A DNA stretch of 64,000 bases, taken from contig NZ_CP092417.1 in assembly GCF_023716865.1 (NCBI RefSeq), positions 164,001 through 228,000 on the forward strand, read 5' to 3'. Below, piece after piece: positions 19,532 to 28,536 of the stretch (the stretch's first letter is position 1; the number at the start of each line of letters is the position of its first letter). Both the position numbers and the translations under genes were made by a program. Origin of the DNA: Endozoicomonas sp. SCSIO W0465 (lineage in GTDB: Bacteria; Pseudomonadota; Gammaproteobacteria; Pseudomonadales; Endozoicomonadaceae). Below the pieces are notes generated by a model. That model was not told the DNA's origin and did no database searches. It saw nothing but the letters and a program-made list of their open reading frames with translations.

Positions 19532-19663
19532 AACACATGACTATCGACGTTTATTATAGCAGCTGGCTCACGACGTAGGGTCGGTGGTAATCAGGTTGTT
19601 TTTTGACCAGCGAGAAGTGTTCTGGTAGCTTACCGATACCACATCAATCCTTATGCTGGTAGA

Positions 19664-19700
19664 GAAAACCCCGTCATTCCCCTATGGTGACGGGGTTTTC
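19664..19700. terminator. Strong bidirectional hairpin terminator
   Basis: A 13-bp perfect stem (GAAAACCCCGTCA / TGACGGGGTTTTC) encloses an 11-base loop and is followed by TTTTT on the plus side and a U-rich tract on the minus side. It lies 8 bases after the stop of the minus-strand CBM48-like gene, whose transcript it would end. Confidence 0.8.
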
Positions 19701-19707
19701 TTTTTAA

Positions 19708-20016
19708 TTACTTCTTGATCTTTGTGTAGACCACACTGTTATCACTGCCGTAAGGATTGGGCACGTAGTCGTCTGCGTTATGGTCGTTCTCCCAGGTGGT
19801 CTCATCCAGCAGATAACGGAAATGAAAGGCTTTGTCGCCGGGCAGCTTTACTTTGGTCCGGAAGGCGTTCTCTTTTTTGTGGTATTTCATGGTGACCGGT
19901 TGCCACTGGTTAAATTCCGCAACCAGCGACACGGACTTGATGCCCGGTTGAGCGAACTCAAACGTTATTTCGGTTTCCGCTGTTTTTTTGATCGTTTTTT
20001 TCTTCAGCATAGACAA
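19708..20016 (-). CDS. CBM48/isoamylase-early-set-like small protein, copy 1
   Basis: This 102-residue protein matches the stand-alone glycogen-binding (AMPK-beta/CBM48-like) pattern. A basic head (MLKKKTIKKTAET) is followed by a beta-sandwich with VSLVAEFNQWQPVTMKY, FRTKVKLPGDKAFHFRYLLD and a C-terminal NPYGSDNSVV. Such small proteins are thought to bind alpha-glucans or to serve as regulatory partners, but a substrate cannot be read from the sequence. A near-identical copy lies at 23011-23319, differing at about five residues (SM/AM at the start, EI/EV, GD/GN and KIKK/KLRK at the end), with upstream flanks also similar. A terminator follows directly. Confidence 0.85.
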   Translation of the reverse strand: MSMLKKKTIKKTAETEITFEFAQPGIKSVSLVAEFNQWQPVTMKYHKKENAFRTKVKLPGDKAFHFRYLLDETTWENDHNADDYVPNPYGSDNSVVYTKIKK

Positions 20017-20408
20017 TCAATCCTCAAGGTTCTCATGGCTTGAAAGTCTACGTTACAGCGATCATTGATGGTGATCAAATGAAACATGATACGGCTGTTT
20101 CTTGCTGGTTGGTTGTGTATTTCTCTGTTTCTCAGTGATTGTTAATGAGTGTTTAATCGTAAAATTCAGAGTTCAAGAGAACACATTTTGATCATTCTCT
20201 GACCGTTAAGGAGTATCTCCTGGCAAACCATTTTTGTCCTCACCTTAATCGGTGGGTGTAAATTCAGTAGATACTCGAACCCTGACCTGTCGATAATAAG
20301 TATTGATACGTATCAAGGTTTTTGGATCACGTCTGGTGAATAATTGCGCACCGTCAGAAAGCAACACGCTGAGGCACAATGATTGCCACAAAAGGGAGAT
20401 CGCCGGTT

Positions 20409-20600
20409 ATGATGAGCATCGAAAAATACACCCAGAAAGACGGTCAAACCGGTTGGCTTGCGCATATCTCCCAGAAAAAGCGGAATCGTAAATCCTGTGC
20501 CCTGACTCGTCGCTTCAGCTCAGCACAATATGGCGATGCGGCTTTTCAGAAAGCCTTGGCGTGGGCGGAGGATAACCAGAATCTAAGGGCGCACTCCTGA
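20409..20600 (+). CDS. Small AP2-like protein, 63 aa
   Basis: ATG 20409 is preferred over the in-frame ATG 20379 because GGGAGA lies at a suitable distance upstream. The protein shows the AP2-like pattern W-L-A-H-I-S-Q-K-K-R then FSSAQYGDAAFQKALAWAED, closely matching NFSIAKYGDQEAYDLAVIWRD in the larger protein at 38613. AP2-like modules bind DNA through a three-stranded sheet. Here that is by analogy only. It lies near a PGYV-family gene that was split by an IS, which makes this the second locus with these small families. Confidence 0.6.
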   Translation: MMSIEKYTQKDGQTGWLAHISQKKRNRKSCALTRRFSSAQYGDAAFQKALAWAEDNQNLRAHS

Positions 20601-21124
20601 TGTGACCAGCCTGCGACCAAGCGCCAGAGCAGTCTCGTCAATGCGTCTGGCTGCTCTTTACTGCATGGTCATGCAACGCTGTTTAATTCAATACTCCACG
20701 CTGCTGTTCAATAAAGGCATCAATACAGTGCTGGCATTCATCATTATCAATGCAGTATCGGACGTTGTAGACCGGTGCATTATCTGCCTCCAGTAACGTG
20801 CGTTGAGTGACCTCTATTTTACTGTCGGGCCGTTTCTCCTTGCAGATATGGCAAGTCCAGGCAAGCGCCTCGCCGGTCAGATTATCAAAGATCAGGTAGT
20901 CCCGTTGAACCCGTTGGTGGCTATCCAGCTCATCAAAGGTTTCAAAACAGCCGGTCCAGTCGTGGCCATGATGGGCTTCCATTAACTGGCGGGCATCATC
21001 GCGGCTGGGCGCCGTAATCCGCACATAGCCCGGGTAATTGGGGTGGTCTGCACCTAAACTCGACTTTAGAGTTTTAAGAGCACAATAGTTCCGGCGCATA
21101 ATCTGCTAAAAGCAACCATCCCCA

Positions 21125-22267
21125 ATGACGAAATTCGAGATGGTTGCCATGCTCACTTCAGATCATCAAGTAATCCTCAGGGAGCTCGCTTCATATACAA
21201 CCTTTCTTGCTGGAGCGCTATCATCAACTGCAGTACCAACGTTCTGCGAACTGCTGTTCGGTTGCATGCTTTCAGCCGACGGCTTTGTTACACAGGCGTT
21301 GTTAACAATTGATTTTCATTGTGTGTGGAGCAGCTACCACCACTGGCTATCTCAGGGCAAGTGGCAATGGAAGAACTTGGCACGCCACTTGATCCGTCTG
21401 GTCTGCTCCAAAGCTCCTGAGAATCAACCTGTGGTCCTGGGGCTTGATGACTGGGTAATCGAACGGTTTTCCGACAAAGCCCCTGCTTGTCGTACACATC
21501 ATCAACACAGCAAGAAACGCAATCGGCCGACGTACATCTGGGGGCAGTGTTGGGTTTCCCTGGCCATCATATTTGAGCGGGCTGCAGATGAAGTATTTAC
21601 CGCCATACCGGTGATCTCATTTCCGACACCAGCTTCAGGTAACACCAGCAAACTGAAAATTGCCGTGGCCATGCTCAGGGTGGTACGCAATGAAGTGAAG
21701 GATCGAGTGCTACGCCTGCTAACCGATTGCTGGTATATGAACTGGACACTGATAAAGCCAGCTCTGGAAATGAACATAGAAGTTGTTGGTCAGATACCTT
21801 CAAATCGGGCCCTCTATGCTTTGCCGCCAGCACCCACCGTAAAGAAGCGAGGGCGCCCAAAAAAGTACGGCATCAAGATGACGACAGAACAGGTTAAGAA
21901 ACTGCCGGAAGAAAAAGCAACAGTATGGATGTACGGCAAATTTCGCAAAATACGTTATCGTACCCTGATCTGTCGCGCCAGATTCCTTAAAGGTCGTGAA
22001 GTACGCGTCGTCTGGAGTCGCTTTGAAAATGACAAAGGTCTGACCGAAAGCAGAATATTCATCTCGACCAATCCGGAACTTGAGGGACTGGAGGTGCTTC
22101 GTGCCTATTCCCGGAGATGGCCGGTAGAGCCAATGTTTCACCAACTCAAACATGCTTTTGGCTGTTGCCATTTATGGCAGCAGAAATTGCGAACACTGCT
22201 TCGATGGATGCATTTGAAAATGGCAGGCTATGCATTATTGCAGTTATTAACCGTGGCTCTATTTTGA
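21125..22267 (+). pseudogene. DDE/IS4-like (DDE_5/IS701-type) transposase, truncated by MITE
   Basis: The first 377 codons equal the 445-residue intact transposase at 48721. The frame then enters the MITE at 22255 and stops at 22267. The visible core includes VVLGLDDWVIERF (first Asp), LLTDCWYMNW (second Asp) and YSRRWPVEPMFHQLK, the Y-x2-RW-x-VE-x6-K signature of IS4-type transposases. The remaining coding sequence continues at 22415-22628. The C-terminal 70 residues are lost in this product. Confidence 0.9.
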
Positions 22268-22414
22268 TTACGAACTGCTCTACAGTGAAAACTGACTGTA
22301 GGTCACGAAAAACAAGGATTGAGCAACATTACCGGACAATATGCTGACAACCTTTGTAGATAAAGGGCTTCAGCAATGTTCAACCCAGTAGCAGTCTGAA
22401 ATCCTACAAGAGCC
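22255..22414. mobile_element. MITE copy 2 (160 bp) inside a transposase gene
   Basis: It starts GGCTCTATTTTGATTACG and ends CTACAAGAGCC. The 8-bp duplication TTAACCGT flanks it at 22247-22254 and 22415-22422. Comparison with the intact IS copies at 48655 and 57285 gives the exact empty site, which confirms both the borders and the 8-bp duplication. Its sequence is the reverse complement of the copy at 59049. Confidence 0.95.
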
Positions 22415-22781
22415 TTAACCGTTTGTAAAAATCAGGCATGTCTGAATATTTCTCGGATACCCTGGAGAAGCCCGGATACAACCACTGCAGGCATGATGAA
22501 AATTGCTCTTTCAGGAATTATTCCGAGGTTCTCTATTCGCAAGGGCTGGAACAGATATAAGCAAAAATATGAGTTCAATTTTCGCGATCTGATCGACCAG
22601 TTAATACCGGATAATTCAGAAGCAGCATAACTAAAGGCTTTTAGGCAAAAAACGGAAGTAATAACGAACTTGGAAAAACAGTTCACTGATTTCGGCTTGC
22701 TTCACTATAAAAAGCTGACCGAATTATCGTTTTATACAGACTCTAAAGTCGAGCACCTAAAGAGAGGTAATAATTATTCAT

Positions 22782-23010
22782 CTTTTTTTCCTCAACAATG
22801 GTGGGAGCTGGCTGTGTGGGTGTTTTGCACTGCACCACTCTTAAATGCGGGTAGAGAAAATATTCGCAATACCTTATTGCGCTGGTGAGCTGAACGAACC
22901 CTTCGTTAAAGTTCCTCGCCATTGCTAGTGCTATGATCCGTCACTTTATCTTTATGCCCTTTAGGGGATTGTCCTCCAGCTCAGTCCACCATGCATAAAT
23001 TAGATGGGTA
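22782..23010. other. Intergenic upstream region of the split PGYV-family gene
   Basis: No coding frame or repeat is supported. It should contain the promoter of the minus-strand split gene starting at 22781. Confidence 0.35.
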
Positions 23011-23319
23011 TTACTTTCTGAGTTTTGTATAGACCACACTGTTATCACTGCCGTAAGGGTTGGGCACATAGTCATCCGCGTTATGGTCGTTCTCCCAGGT
23101 GGTCTCATCCAGCAGATAACGGAAATGGAAGGCTTTGTTGCCGGGCAGTTTTACTTTGGTCCGGAAGGCGTTCTCTTTTTTGTGGTATTTCATGGTGACC
23201 GGTTGCCACTGGTTAAATTCCGCAACCAGCGACACGGACTTGATGCCCGGTTGAGCAAACTCAAACGTCACTTCGGTTTCCGCTGTTTTTTTGATCGTTT
23301 TTTTCTTCAGCATGGCCAA
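23011..23319 (-). CDS. CBM48/isoamylase-early-set-like small protein, copy 2
   Basis: This 102-residue near-duplicate of the gene at 19708 has the same basic head, beta-sandwich core and NPYGSDNSVVYTK tail. The nucleotide similarity extends about 80 bases upstream of the start (ACGTTACAGCGATCA is shared), so promoter and gene were copied together. The hairpin terminator seen after copy 1 is not present here. Substitutions are scattered and mostly conservative, so both copies look functional and the duplication is not as recent as the IS spread. Confidence 0.85.
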   Translation of the reverse strand: MAMLKKKTIKKTAETEVTFEFAQPGIKSVSLVAEFNQWQPVTMKYHKKENAFRTKVKLPGNKAFHFRYLLDETTWENDHNADDYVPNPYGSDNSVVYTKLRK

Positions 23320-23484
23320 TCAATCCTCAAGGTTTTCACGGCGTGAAAAACTACGTTACAGCGATCAGTGATAGTGATCAAATCAAACTTGATACAGCTG
23401 TATCTTGCTGATCCGGCGTGAACTCTTCTGTTATTTGGTGGCCGTGCATGTTTTTTTAAATTATCCTCGCAGTGTCCAGTGGAT

Positions 23485-23543
23485 TACCCTGGAGCAAGCT
23501 CCGGGGTATCAAGTGAGCTCTGAGTAGTGCGCAGCAAGCTGCG
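23485..23543. repeat. Pair of short palindromes
   Basis: Two hairpins follow each other: TACCCTGGAGC/GCTCCGGGGTA (23485-23508, two-base loop) and CGCAGC/GCTGCG (23530-23543, two-base loop), both with a central AA. They lie 40-100 bases past the stop of the helicase-associated gene on the minus strand. They may be a repeated intergenic element or a structured 3' end. There is no T tract. Confidence 0.5.
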
Positions 23544-23582
23544 GGGAGTTAAAGCCTCAGAGGTTAAACTCAAATTAACAGC

Positions 23583-25334
23583 TCATACACATCCGATGCC
23601 TAATGTATTCAGCCCCTCTCGAAACGATTTCTCTTTGCTTTTTGGAAGCACAATCTGCAACTTGCCCAAACGCTGACAGAACTTCGCAAGCGCCTTGTCA
23701 TTGATAATCAGGTCAGCCATTTCCACTGATTTACACGAATAAACCAGGGCTTCCGTCAGGAACTTAACGCCATCGGCATTTTTTACCGAATTAGTCAGAA
23801 AACTTTCGCAATCTTCAGGCAGAAAGGGTTGAGACTCTCGAGCCAGAAGAAACTGCTGCAGTTCGGCCACATTGCCACCTAACTGCAACGTCTCCATAAT
23901 CTTCCGGCTGGACAGCATCCAGACATGCCCTTTATCCTGCTCAGCATAGAGGGAAAGAAACTGCTGCTCCCAGGGTGTGGGCGGTGCCTCAAAAACAATC
24001 CGGCCCTGGCGGTGAATGTTGAGAGGGGTTTCTGTGCTGACCTTCTCACTGGGTTGGTAGTCGTCAGCCAGACCAAGAATATAAGCGCCCAGAGGCGTCA
24101 GGCGGATGTACTGCAATCCATCATAACGGCTCAGGCAGTCCATATCGTCTGTGCCCCAGGTACGGTCTTCATCCATACCAACCATTTCTGGCGGTGCTAT
24201 CACGACATCGATCAAGCCCAGTGTGGCGGCATACTCCAACAGAAAACACCGGAGATAGCGAGACTCAAGCAGAAACCAGGAGCTGTGCAGCATGCCGTAG
24301 TTTGCATCATAAAGATAGAGATACTCCGGTTCGGTGGTTACCAGCAGTTGGGAGCCGGTAATAAACATATGCCGGGACAGTTGATCAAACGATACCCACG
24401 TATTCACCGGACACTCCCGGAGCGCGGCGATGATCGCCTCTCTCCGTTCAACCGGGTTGGTGAAATAACGCTTGCCCTTGCCGTTCTGACCTTTGATGTT
24501 ATCAATACGGCGGAACTCATCCTGTTTGCGGTTTTTCAGCCAGTGTTCCCAGAGTACCTTGATGGTTGCTACCGGTTTTTGGTCGGTCTTACGGGCGGGC
24601 GCCAGAGTGGTTTTGGACTGCTTGCAGAACGGACTGTTGGCGATCAACTGAACCCAGCCATACGCCACAATAAACTCCATACCGGCCGCTTCCGGGCAGG
24701 TTGTGGCAGGGTAATATTCATGAACCTCTTTCGCGACCTTCTTCAGGGTGGCACCGGAAGGTTGCCCGGTTTTCTCACCCACTTTCAACTGCTGATTCTG
24801 CAGAAGAATCAGCAGGGCACTTAGCTCATTCAGTACCGTGGCTTCTCGTTGTATCATCGAACAGCCAGCCGGCAGCGGTTCGGGCAAAACAGCGGTTACC
24901 AGTGTGTCAGCTGCAGGCGGTTCGACAAACGACGTCATCAGTGCGACCAAAGCGGCAGGAATCTGTTTTGGGCCATAGTTTGACTCTGCAGGGTAGAAAA
25001 ACAGGGCAATAGAATCCGGCAGGCCGGAGTCGTAACCAAAAAACGAACGACTTCCTCGCGGCTTTTCCGGAAAATCACCGTATTTCATCCGGAAGCGTTT
25101 GCGATCCACCCGGCCGTTGTAGGTAAAGAGGCACTCCTGGATCAATTGCCGCTGGAGTTCTGGCAATTGCCGCCAATAAGCTTGCAGGTGTGACGTATCA
25201 GCAAACCCGTGAGCCAGAGCCGAGGTTAAATCGGCTTTGCGGGTCTGTTTGGGTTTCACGCCAAACAGCGTTGCGTAATACTTTTTCAGTGTGTCCACTG
25301 TTTCGGTGGCGATGGCCTGGGCGAGATCAGTCAT
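23583..25334 (-). CDS. Helicase-associated-domain protein, 583 aa
   Basis: This large soluble protein starts at ATG 25334. The C-terminal part (about 440-520) carries the pattern I-x2-Q-G-x-I-V-F-E-A-PP, then S-S-R-K-I-M-E-T-L and LLARESQPFLPEDCESFL. This resembles the helicase-associated domain found next to XPB/Ssl2-like helicases (Helicase_C_3 type). No Walker A or B helicase motor is present, so it is not itself a helicase. The N-terminal half has winged-helix-like segments (LTSALAHGFADTSHL). It stands alone on the minus strand between an intergenic region and the CBM48-like gene. Its role is unknown; DNA metabolism or defence is possible. Confidence 0.65.
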   Translation of the reverse strand: MTDLAQAIATETVDTLKKYYATLFGVKPKQTRKADLTSALAHGFADTSHLQAYWRQLPELQRQLIQECLFTYNGRVDRKRFRMKYGDFPEKPRGSRSFFGYDSGLPDSIALFFYPAESNYGPKQIPAALVALMTSFVEPPAADTLVTAVLPEPLPAGCSMIQREATVLNELSALLILLQNQQLKVGEKTGQPSGATLKKVAKEVHEYYPATTCPEAAGMEFIVAYGWVQLIANSPFCKQSKTTLAPARKTDQKPVATIKVLWEHWLKNRKQDEFRRIDNIKGQNGKGKRYFTNPVERREAIIAALRECPVNTWVSFDQLSRHMFITGSQLLVTTEPEYLYLYDANYGMLHSSWFLLESRYLRCFLLEYAATLGLIDVVIAPPEMVGMDEDRTWGTDDMDCLSRYDGLQYIRLTPLGAYILGLADDYQPSEKVSTETPLNIHRQGRIVFEAPPTPWEQQFLSLYAEQDKGHVWMLSSRKIMETLQLGGNVAELQQFLLARESQPFLPEDCESFLTNSVKNADGVKFLTEALVYSCKSVEMADLIINDKALAKFCQRLGKLQIVLPKSKEKSFREGLNTLGIGCV

Positions 25335-25883
25335 AAAGGTGGTGAAGAAATGTTAAGATTAAGTTGAACAGGGAGTATGGCAAACTCAGAACTGGGACGT
25401 GTTGATCGTGAGAATAAAAATCTGGCCGACAGGTATATTATGCTTTCTATGCCTCTGAATCGGCGATGGGGGTTTCTGCGGTGAGCCAATTCTGTCATAA
25501 CCGATTGTCCCCATTCCCGACGTGTCATGGCTATCCACCAAATTTTGCATCTTACTACCCATGTGGGCAGGTACTGTTTTCAATAGGGTGTTCATGTTCT
25601 CATCGTTGAGGTGCTGTCCCAATTGAACCCTGTTTCCTGGGAGAGAGTTTATCTGCTGTGATTTTTCCAGAGAAAATCTTATTCTCACGGGCTTTAGAGC
25701 GCATTTTCAGGTAAGTGCGGGTAGTGTCGCATTGTAACTCGCTAATGTTGTATAGAAGAATGTAAATCCTTATAAATTCAGTCAAATATACTTGGTTTTA
25801 CTGTTTTTATGGCTTTGAAATCCCTGTTCCCCACTTCTCATTAAAAATAAAATATTGACATGGGTAGTCATGAGTGAGCTAAC
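25335..25883. other. Intergenic region with possible decayed coding sequence
   Basis: Several overlapping minus-strand frames of 60-100 codons exist (25386-25688, 25600-25785), but none has a ribosome site, a family pattern or composition like real genes nearby. They may be remains of a degraded gene. A TTGACA hexamer at 25855 followed 17 bases later by GCTAAC is a plausible promoter for the toxin-antitoxin operon. Confidence 0.4.
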
Positions 25884-25925
25884 ATGTTCGCTGTTCGCAA
25901 ACAGAAAACGTCGTGGATCACCAAT

Positions 25926-26648
25926 ATGCTAAAACCTCAAGACTTATTGGTAACGCTTAAAATACTTAGCTACGAAGACAGCGGAAATGACCATGGGGTT
26001 TCTGCCAGAGATATGCAGGGCAAAGCCTGGCTGCTAAACAAAAATGATCTGGAGCAAATCAGTTTTTACGACAGTGAAAAAGATGAAGTGATTGTGTCTG
26101 CTGAAAAAGAGGATTTTGAACAGGCTGACTTGGACGCGATAGATGAGTTTCTAGCCCTGGGGGAGTCAAATCAGGACGATTGGACTTACCGAAGACTCGC
26201 AAAGCAGCTATTCATCTCTCTGAGTGAAGCAAACCAGTCTGCGAAAAGAGCGATTGCTGCAGGACTTCTCACAAGCCGAGGCCGCAGGGGGGTTCGCGTG
26301 AATCGTCCAGCGTTGGTTGACTTTATAAGGTACGGTGCTGGTATCGCTTTTTTTACCGAGCGAGGTCGGATTGTACGAGGTATCCCAACAGCTTATGCCG
26401 CTCCGGTATTTAACAAGGTCTTTGCCAGTTCAACCGAGTACCCACCTGTTTGGCCCTGTGCCAGAGGGACAGTAAAAGGCGTGGCCATATCACCTCTTTA
26501 TAAATCGGTATCAAAAGCGGTCATGATTGATAGCTGGTTATATTGGCAATTGGCGCTGGTGGATATCTACCGGATAGGTTCAGCCCGAGAGAAAGACGAA
26601 GCGCTCCCCTTCCTTAATGAATTAAAAGGTACCAAAGGATGCAATTAA
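25926..26648 (+). CDS. Winged-helix antitoxin-like protein paired with a nucleotidyltransferase
   Basis: The start at ATG 25926 (M-L-K-P-Q-D-L-L-V) is favoured because this family characteristically begins MLKPQD. An in-frame ATG at 25884 would add 14 residues. The protein is 240 residues. The winged helix is in the middle (DDWTYRRLAKQLFISLSEAN, AAGLLTSRGRRGVRVNR), followed by the family tail G-I-P-T-A-Y-A-A-P, PPVWPCARGTVKG and SPLYKSV. An unusual acidic insert (about 20-80) precedes the helix-turn-helix. It overlaps the next gene by 10 bases, as antitoxin-toxin pairs often do. By analogy with AbiEi-AbiEii systems it probably represses the operon and may counter the toxin. Confidence 0.7.
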   Translation: MLKPQDLLVTLKILSYEDSGNDHGVSARDMQGKAWLLNKNDLEQISFYDSEKDEVIVSAEKEDFEQADLDAIDEFLALGESNQDDWTYRRLAKQLFISLSEANQSAKRAIAAGLLTSRGRRGVRVNRPALVDFIRYGAGIAFFTERGRIVRGIPTAYAAPVFNKVFASSTEYPPVWPCARGTVKGVAISPLYKSVSKAVMIDSWLYWQLALVDIYRIGSAREKDEALPFLNELKGTKGCN

Positions 26649-27234
26649 CGGAGCACGAAGCGCTATTACTGGGTATTGCCGATGCCCTGGGGGATGAGCT
26701 TCTGGAGCAGGTTGCGTTTGTTGGTGGTGCTACGGTATCTCTGCATTTGGACGATGCTCAGCCTATGGATATCCGCAGCACAAAAGATGTGGATTTTATC
26801 GTATCTGTTACCAGCTATGGCGATTATCAACGACTGGCCGAAAAGCTCAGAGAACGAGGCTTCGCTGAAGACAGTGAACCGGAAGATGGTGAATTTACTC
26901 CTATATGCCGTTTCGTCTGCAACGGAATCATCGTTGATGTTATGCCAGACAGTGAAGACATACTGGGCTTCTCTAACCCATGGTTTCAAATTGGGCGGGA
27001 AAAGGCGGTTTCATATACATTGCCCGGTGATGTCTCTGTACGCATTGTTACCGCGCCCTACCTGCTGGCCACCAAACTGGCTGCTTACTTCAACCGAGGG
27101 GCAGATATTCTCTCCAGTAAGGATGCAGAAGATATTGCGATCCTGGTAAATGGGCGGGATGCTCTGGTGGAGGAAATTCTGTCAGGCCCCGAAGACCTTC
27201 GTAACTACGTACAGAGCGAGATGACTAAATTTAT

Positions 27235-28536
27235 CCTGATTACCACTGATCGTACGTCATGACACAGGGAAAGATAATTTAAGAATATACGTGCAGCTTT
27301 TCATTCTTTATGTCTATAACCCGGTAAAGAAATAATAGAACCTCTCCAGTATTACCGGTGGAGCAGGCATCATGACGGCTTGTTCTCCAGATTATCAACT
27401 AAATTCGGTTTCATAACCGCTCCGAACAAGCAAAGACCCACATCATCATTCGAAATAATGATATTAATACGTCAACTGACTTTCAATTATCGGTTGATGG
27501 CTAACCCGGTTTCCACTGGACGTCTGGCAGTTTGAGAAGTCGATCCGGCATCGGTGCTGTATTGACTGCAGCCCGACCTAGCCTTGAGATCATTGAAGGC
27601 ATATCAAAACGCCGGTTAAACCGATAGTTGAACTCTGATAGATAACGGCCCAGATGCTTGGGGTCGAGCTTATGGTAAGTACCGGTAATCGCTGTTTTCA
27701 CGTTTCCCAGCATGGTATTTACCCAGGTGAACAACTCATTCTCCATGGATGCATGCCCACCACCGGTAATGATGGCTGTGTGCTGGCATCCGGCATCTTC
27801 AATACCCCGGAAACAGGACAAGCCATCGCTGACGGCCCGGACACCCTTTTTCAGGGCATGTTCTGCCCACTCCTGAATGGTTTTTCGCCGGAAGTTATCA
27901 ACGGCATTGAACTTCATGTAGATAGGGTGGTTATCAGCATCTGTCTGAACTGCGGCCACGAAGGGGGCTTTGTTCTCTGAGCCTCTGCCCCGGCGGCCTC
28001 CGTGGCGCTCTCCGCCCCAATAGGCGTCATCAATCTGAACAAAACCACTCAACTGCCAGCTGTTATCTCTTTCCATCATGACCTGCATGAGTTTGTGTTT
28101 CATGCGCAATGCGGCATTGTAGGAAATGCCAAGTTGTCGATGAAGCGTCAGGCAAGAAATCCCCGCTTTATTCTGGGTGACGAGATAGATACCCAGAAAC
28201 CAGGTAGCTAGAGGCAGCTTTGTTGAGTCAAAGATAGTGTTACTGGTAAGCGAGGTTTGGCAACGGCAGCAATTGCACTGGAATTCAGCTTTCCGGTGAA
28301 GCTTGCAGAAACTGCGGGAGCCACACTTCGGGCATTGGAAGCCATCTGGCCAGCGCCAAGAGGACAGCGCGTTCTCACACTGCTCTTCACTGCCGTAATT
28401 AGCCAGAAATTGCATAATGCCAAGGCCTTTTTGGAACTGAATGGTGTTTTTACACATCAGTTTTACCTCCAAAACACATGACTATCGACGTTTATTATAG
28501 CAGTTGGCTCACGACGTAGGGTCGGTGGTAATCAGG
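27235..28536 (-). mobile_element. IS1595-type element, group A, copy 2 (intact, 1302 bp)
   Basis: Ends CCTGATTACCAC and GTGGTAATCAGG are inverted. The 8-bp duplication AAATTTAT flanks it (27227-27234, 28537-28544). It carries one intact transposase gene and is the reference against which copy 1 at 16676 can be compared. Confidence 0.95.
27501..28472 (-). CDS. IS1595-family transposase, group A (323 aa)
   Basis: The N-terminal zinc ribbon has C-P-K-C (about 50) and C-N-C-C (about 68), followed by an ISXO2-like DDE domain. The first Asp lies in GFVQIDDAYWGGERHGGRRG (about 145), the second in AVSDGLSCFRG (about 218), and the third acidic position is near the ENELFTWVNTMLGNVKTA segment. IS1595 enzymes make 8-bp target duplications, as seen here. 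The start at 28472 has in-frame ATGs at residue 1 and residue 6 (MEVKLM). The gene sits inside the nucleotidyltransferase toxin gene and reads against it. Confidence 0.93.
   Translation of the reverse strand: MEVKLMCKNTIQFQKGLGIMQFLANYGSEEQCENALSSWRWPDGFQCPKCGSRSFCKLHRKAEFQCNCCRCQTSLTSNTIFDSTKLPLATWFLGIYLVTQNKAGISCLTLHRQLGISYNAALRMKHKLMQVMMERDNSWQLSGFVQIDDAYWGGERHGGRRGRGSENKAPFVAAVQTDADNHPIYMKFNAVDNFRRKTIQEWAEHALKKGVRAVSDGLSCFRGIEDAGCQHTAIITGGGHASMENELFTWVNTMLGNVKTAITGTYHKLDPKHLGRYLSEFNYRFNRRFDMPSMISRLGRAAVNTAPMPDRLLKLPDVQWKPG

Larger units (their letters stand above)
16676..19595 (-). mobile_element. IS1595-type element, group A, copy 1 (decayed, with IS66 copy A inside)
   Basis: Ends are CCTGATTACCAC at 16676 and its inverted partner ending GTGGTAATCAGG at 19595, flanked by the 8-bp duplication TTGTTTTT (16668-16675, 19596-19603). 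The intact relative at 27235-28536 is 1302 bp. Here the element is split at 16777 by IS66 copy A, and its transposase gene carries several small indels. The transposase remnant runs 18556-19531 on the minus strand. Confidence 0.9.
21059..22753 (+). mobile_element. DDE/IS4-like element copy 1, interrupted by a MITE
   Basis: Inverted ends CTCGACTTTAGAGT begin and close the element. The 8-bp duplication CACCTAAA flanks it (21051-21058, 22754-22761). Without the 160-bp MITE at 22255 and its 8-bp duplication, the length is 1527 bp, equal to the intact copies at 48655 and 57285. Confidence 0.93.
20683..22781 (-). pseudogene. PGYV-family Zn-ribbon protein gene split by a DDE/IS4-like element
   Basis: The start is ATG 22781 on the minus strand with GAGGA upstream, encoding M-N-N-Y-Y-L-S-L-G. 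The element then intervenes, and the rest runs 21050 down to 20683. Joining 22781-22754 with 21050-20683 gives 396 bases, an uninterrupted 131-residue frame. The joined protein matches the intact relative at 38149: M-N-x-Y-Y, HP-x-YPGYV-x-I-AP-x-R-x2-A, W-x-C-x-ICK-x2-R-x-DSK, and Y-C-x-DN-x-C. The Cys pairs suggest a zinc ribbon. The target duplication CACCTAAA lies inside codons 8-10. Function is unknown. Confidence 0.85.

Noticed and set aside
22670..22888. Frames starting at the right end of the DDE/IS4-like element (also 58728-59006)
   Set aside because: They are fusions of IS end sequence with whatever lies next to it.
23925..24824. Plus-strand frame of 299 codons opposite the helicase-associated gene
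   Set aside because: Antisense shadow; composition and lack of start signal argue against a gene.
25386..25785. Overlapping minus-strand frames of 61-100 codons
   Set aside because: No start signal or recognisable pattern; at best a decayed gene, so left as intergenic.
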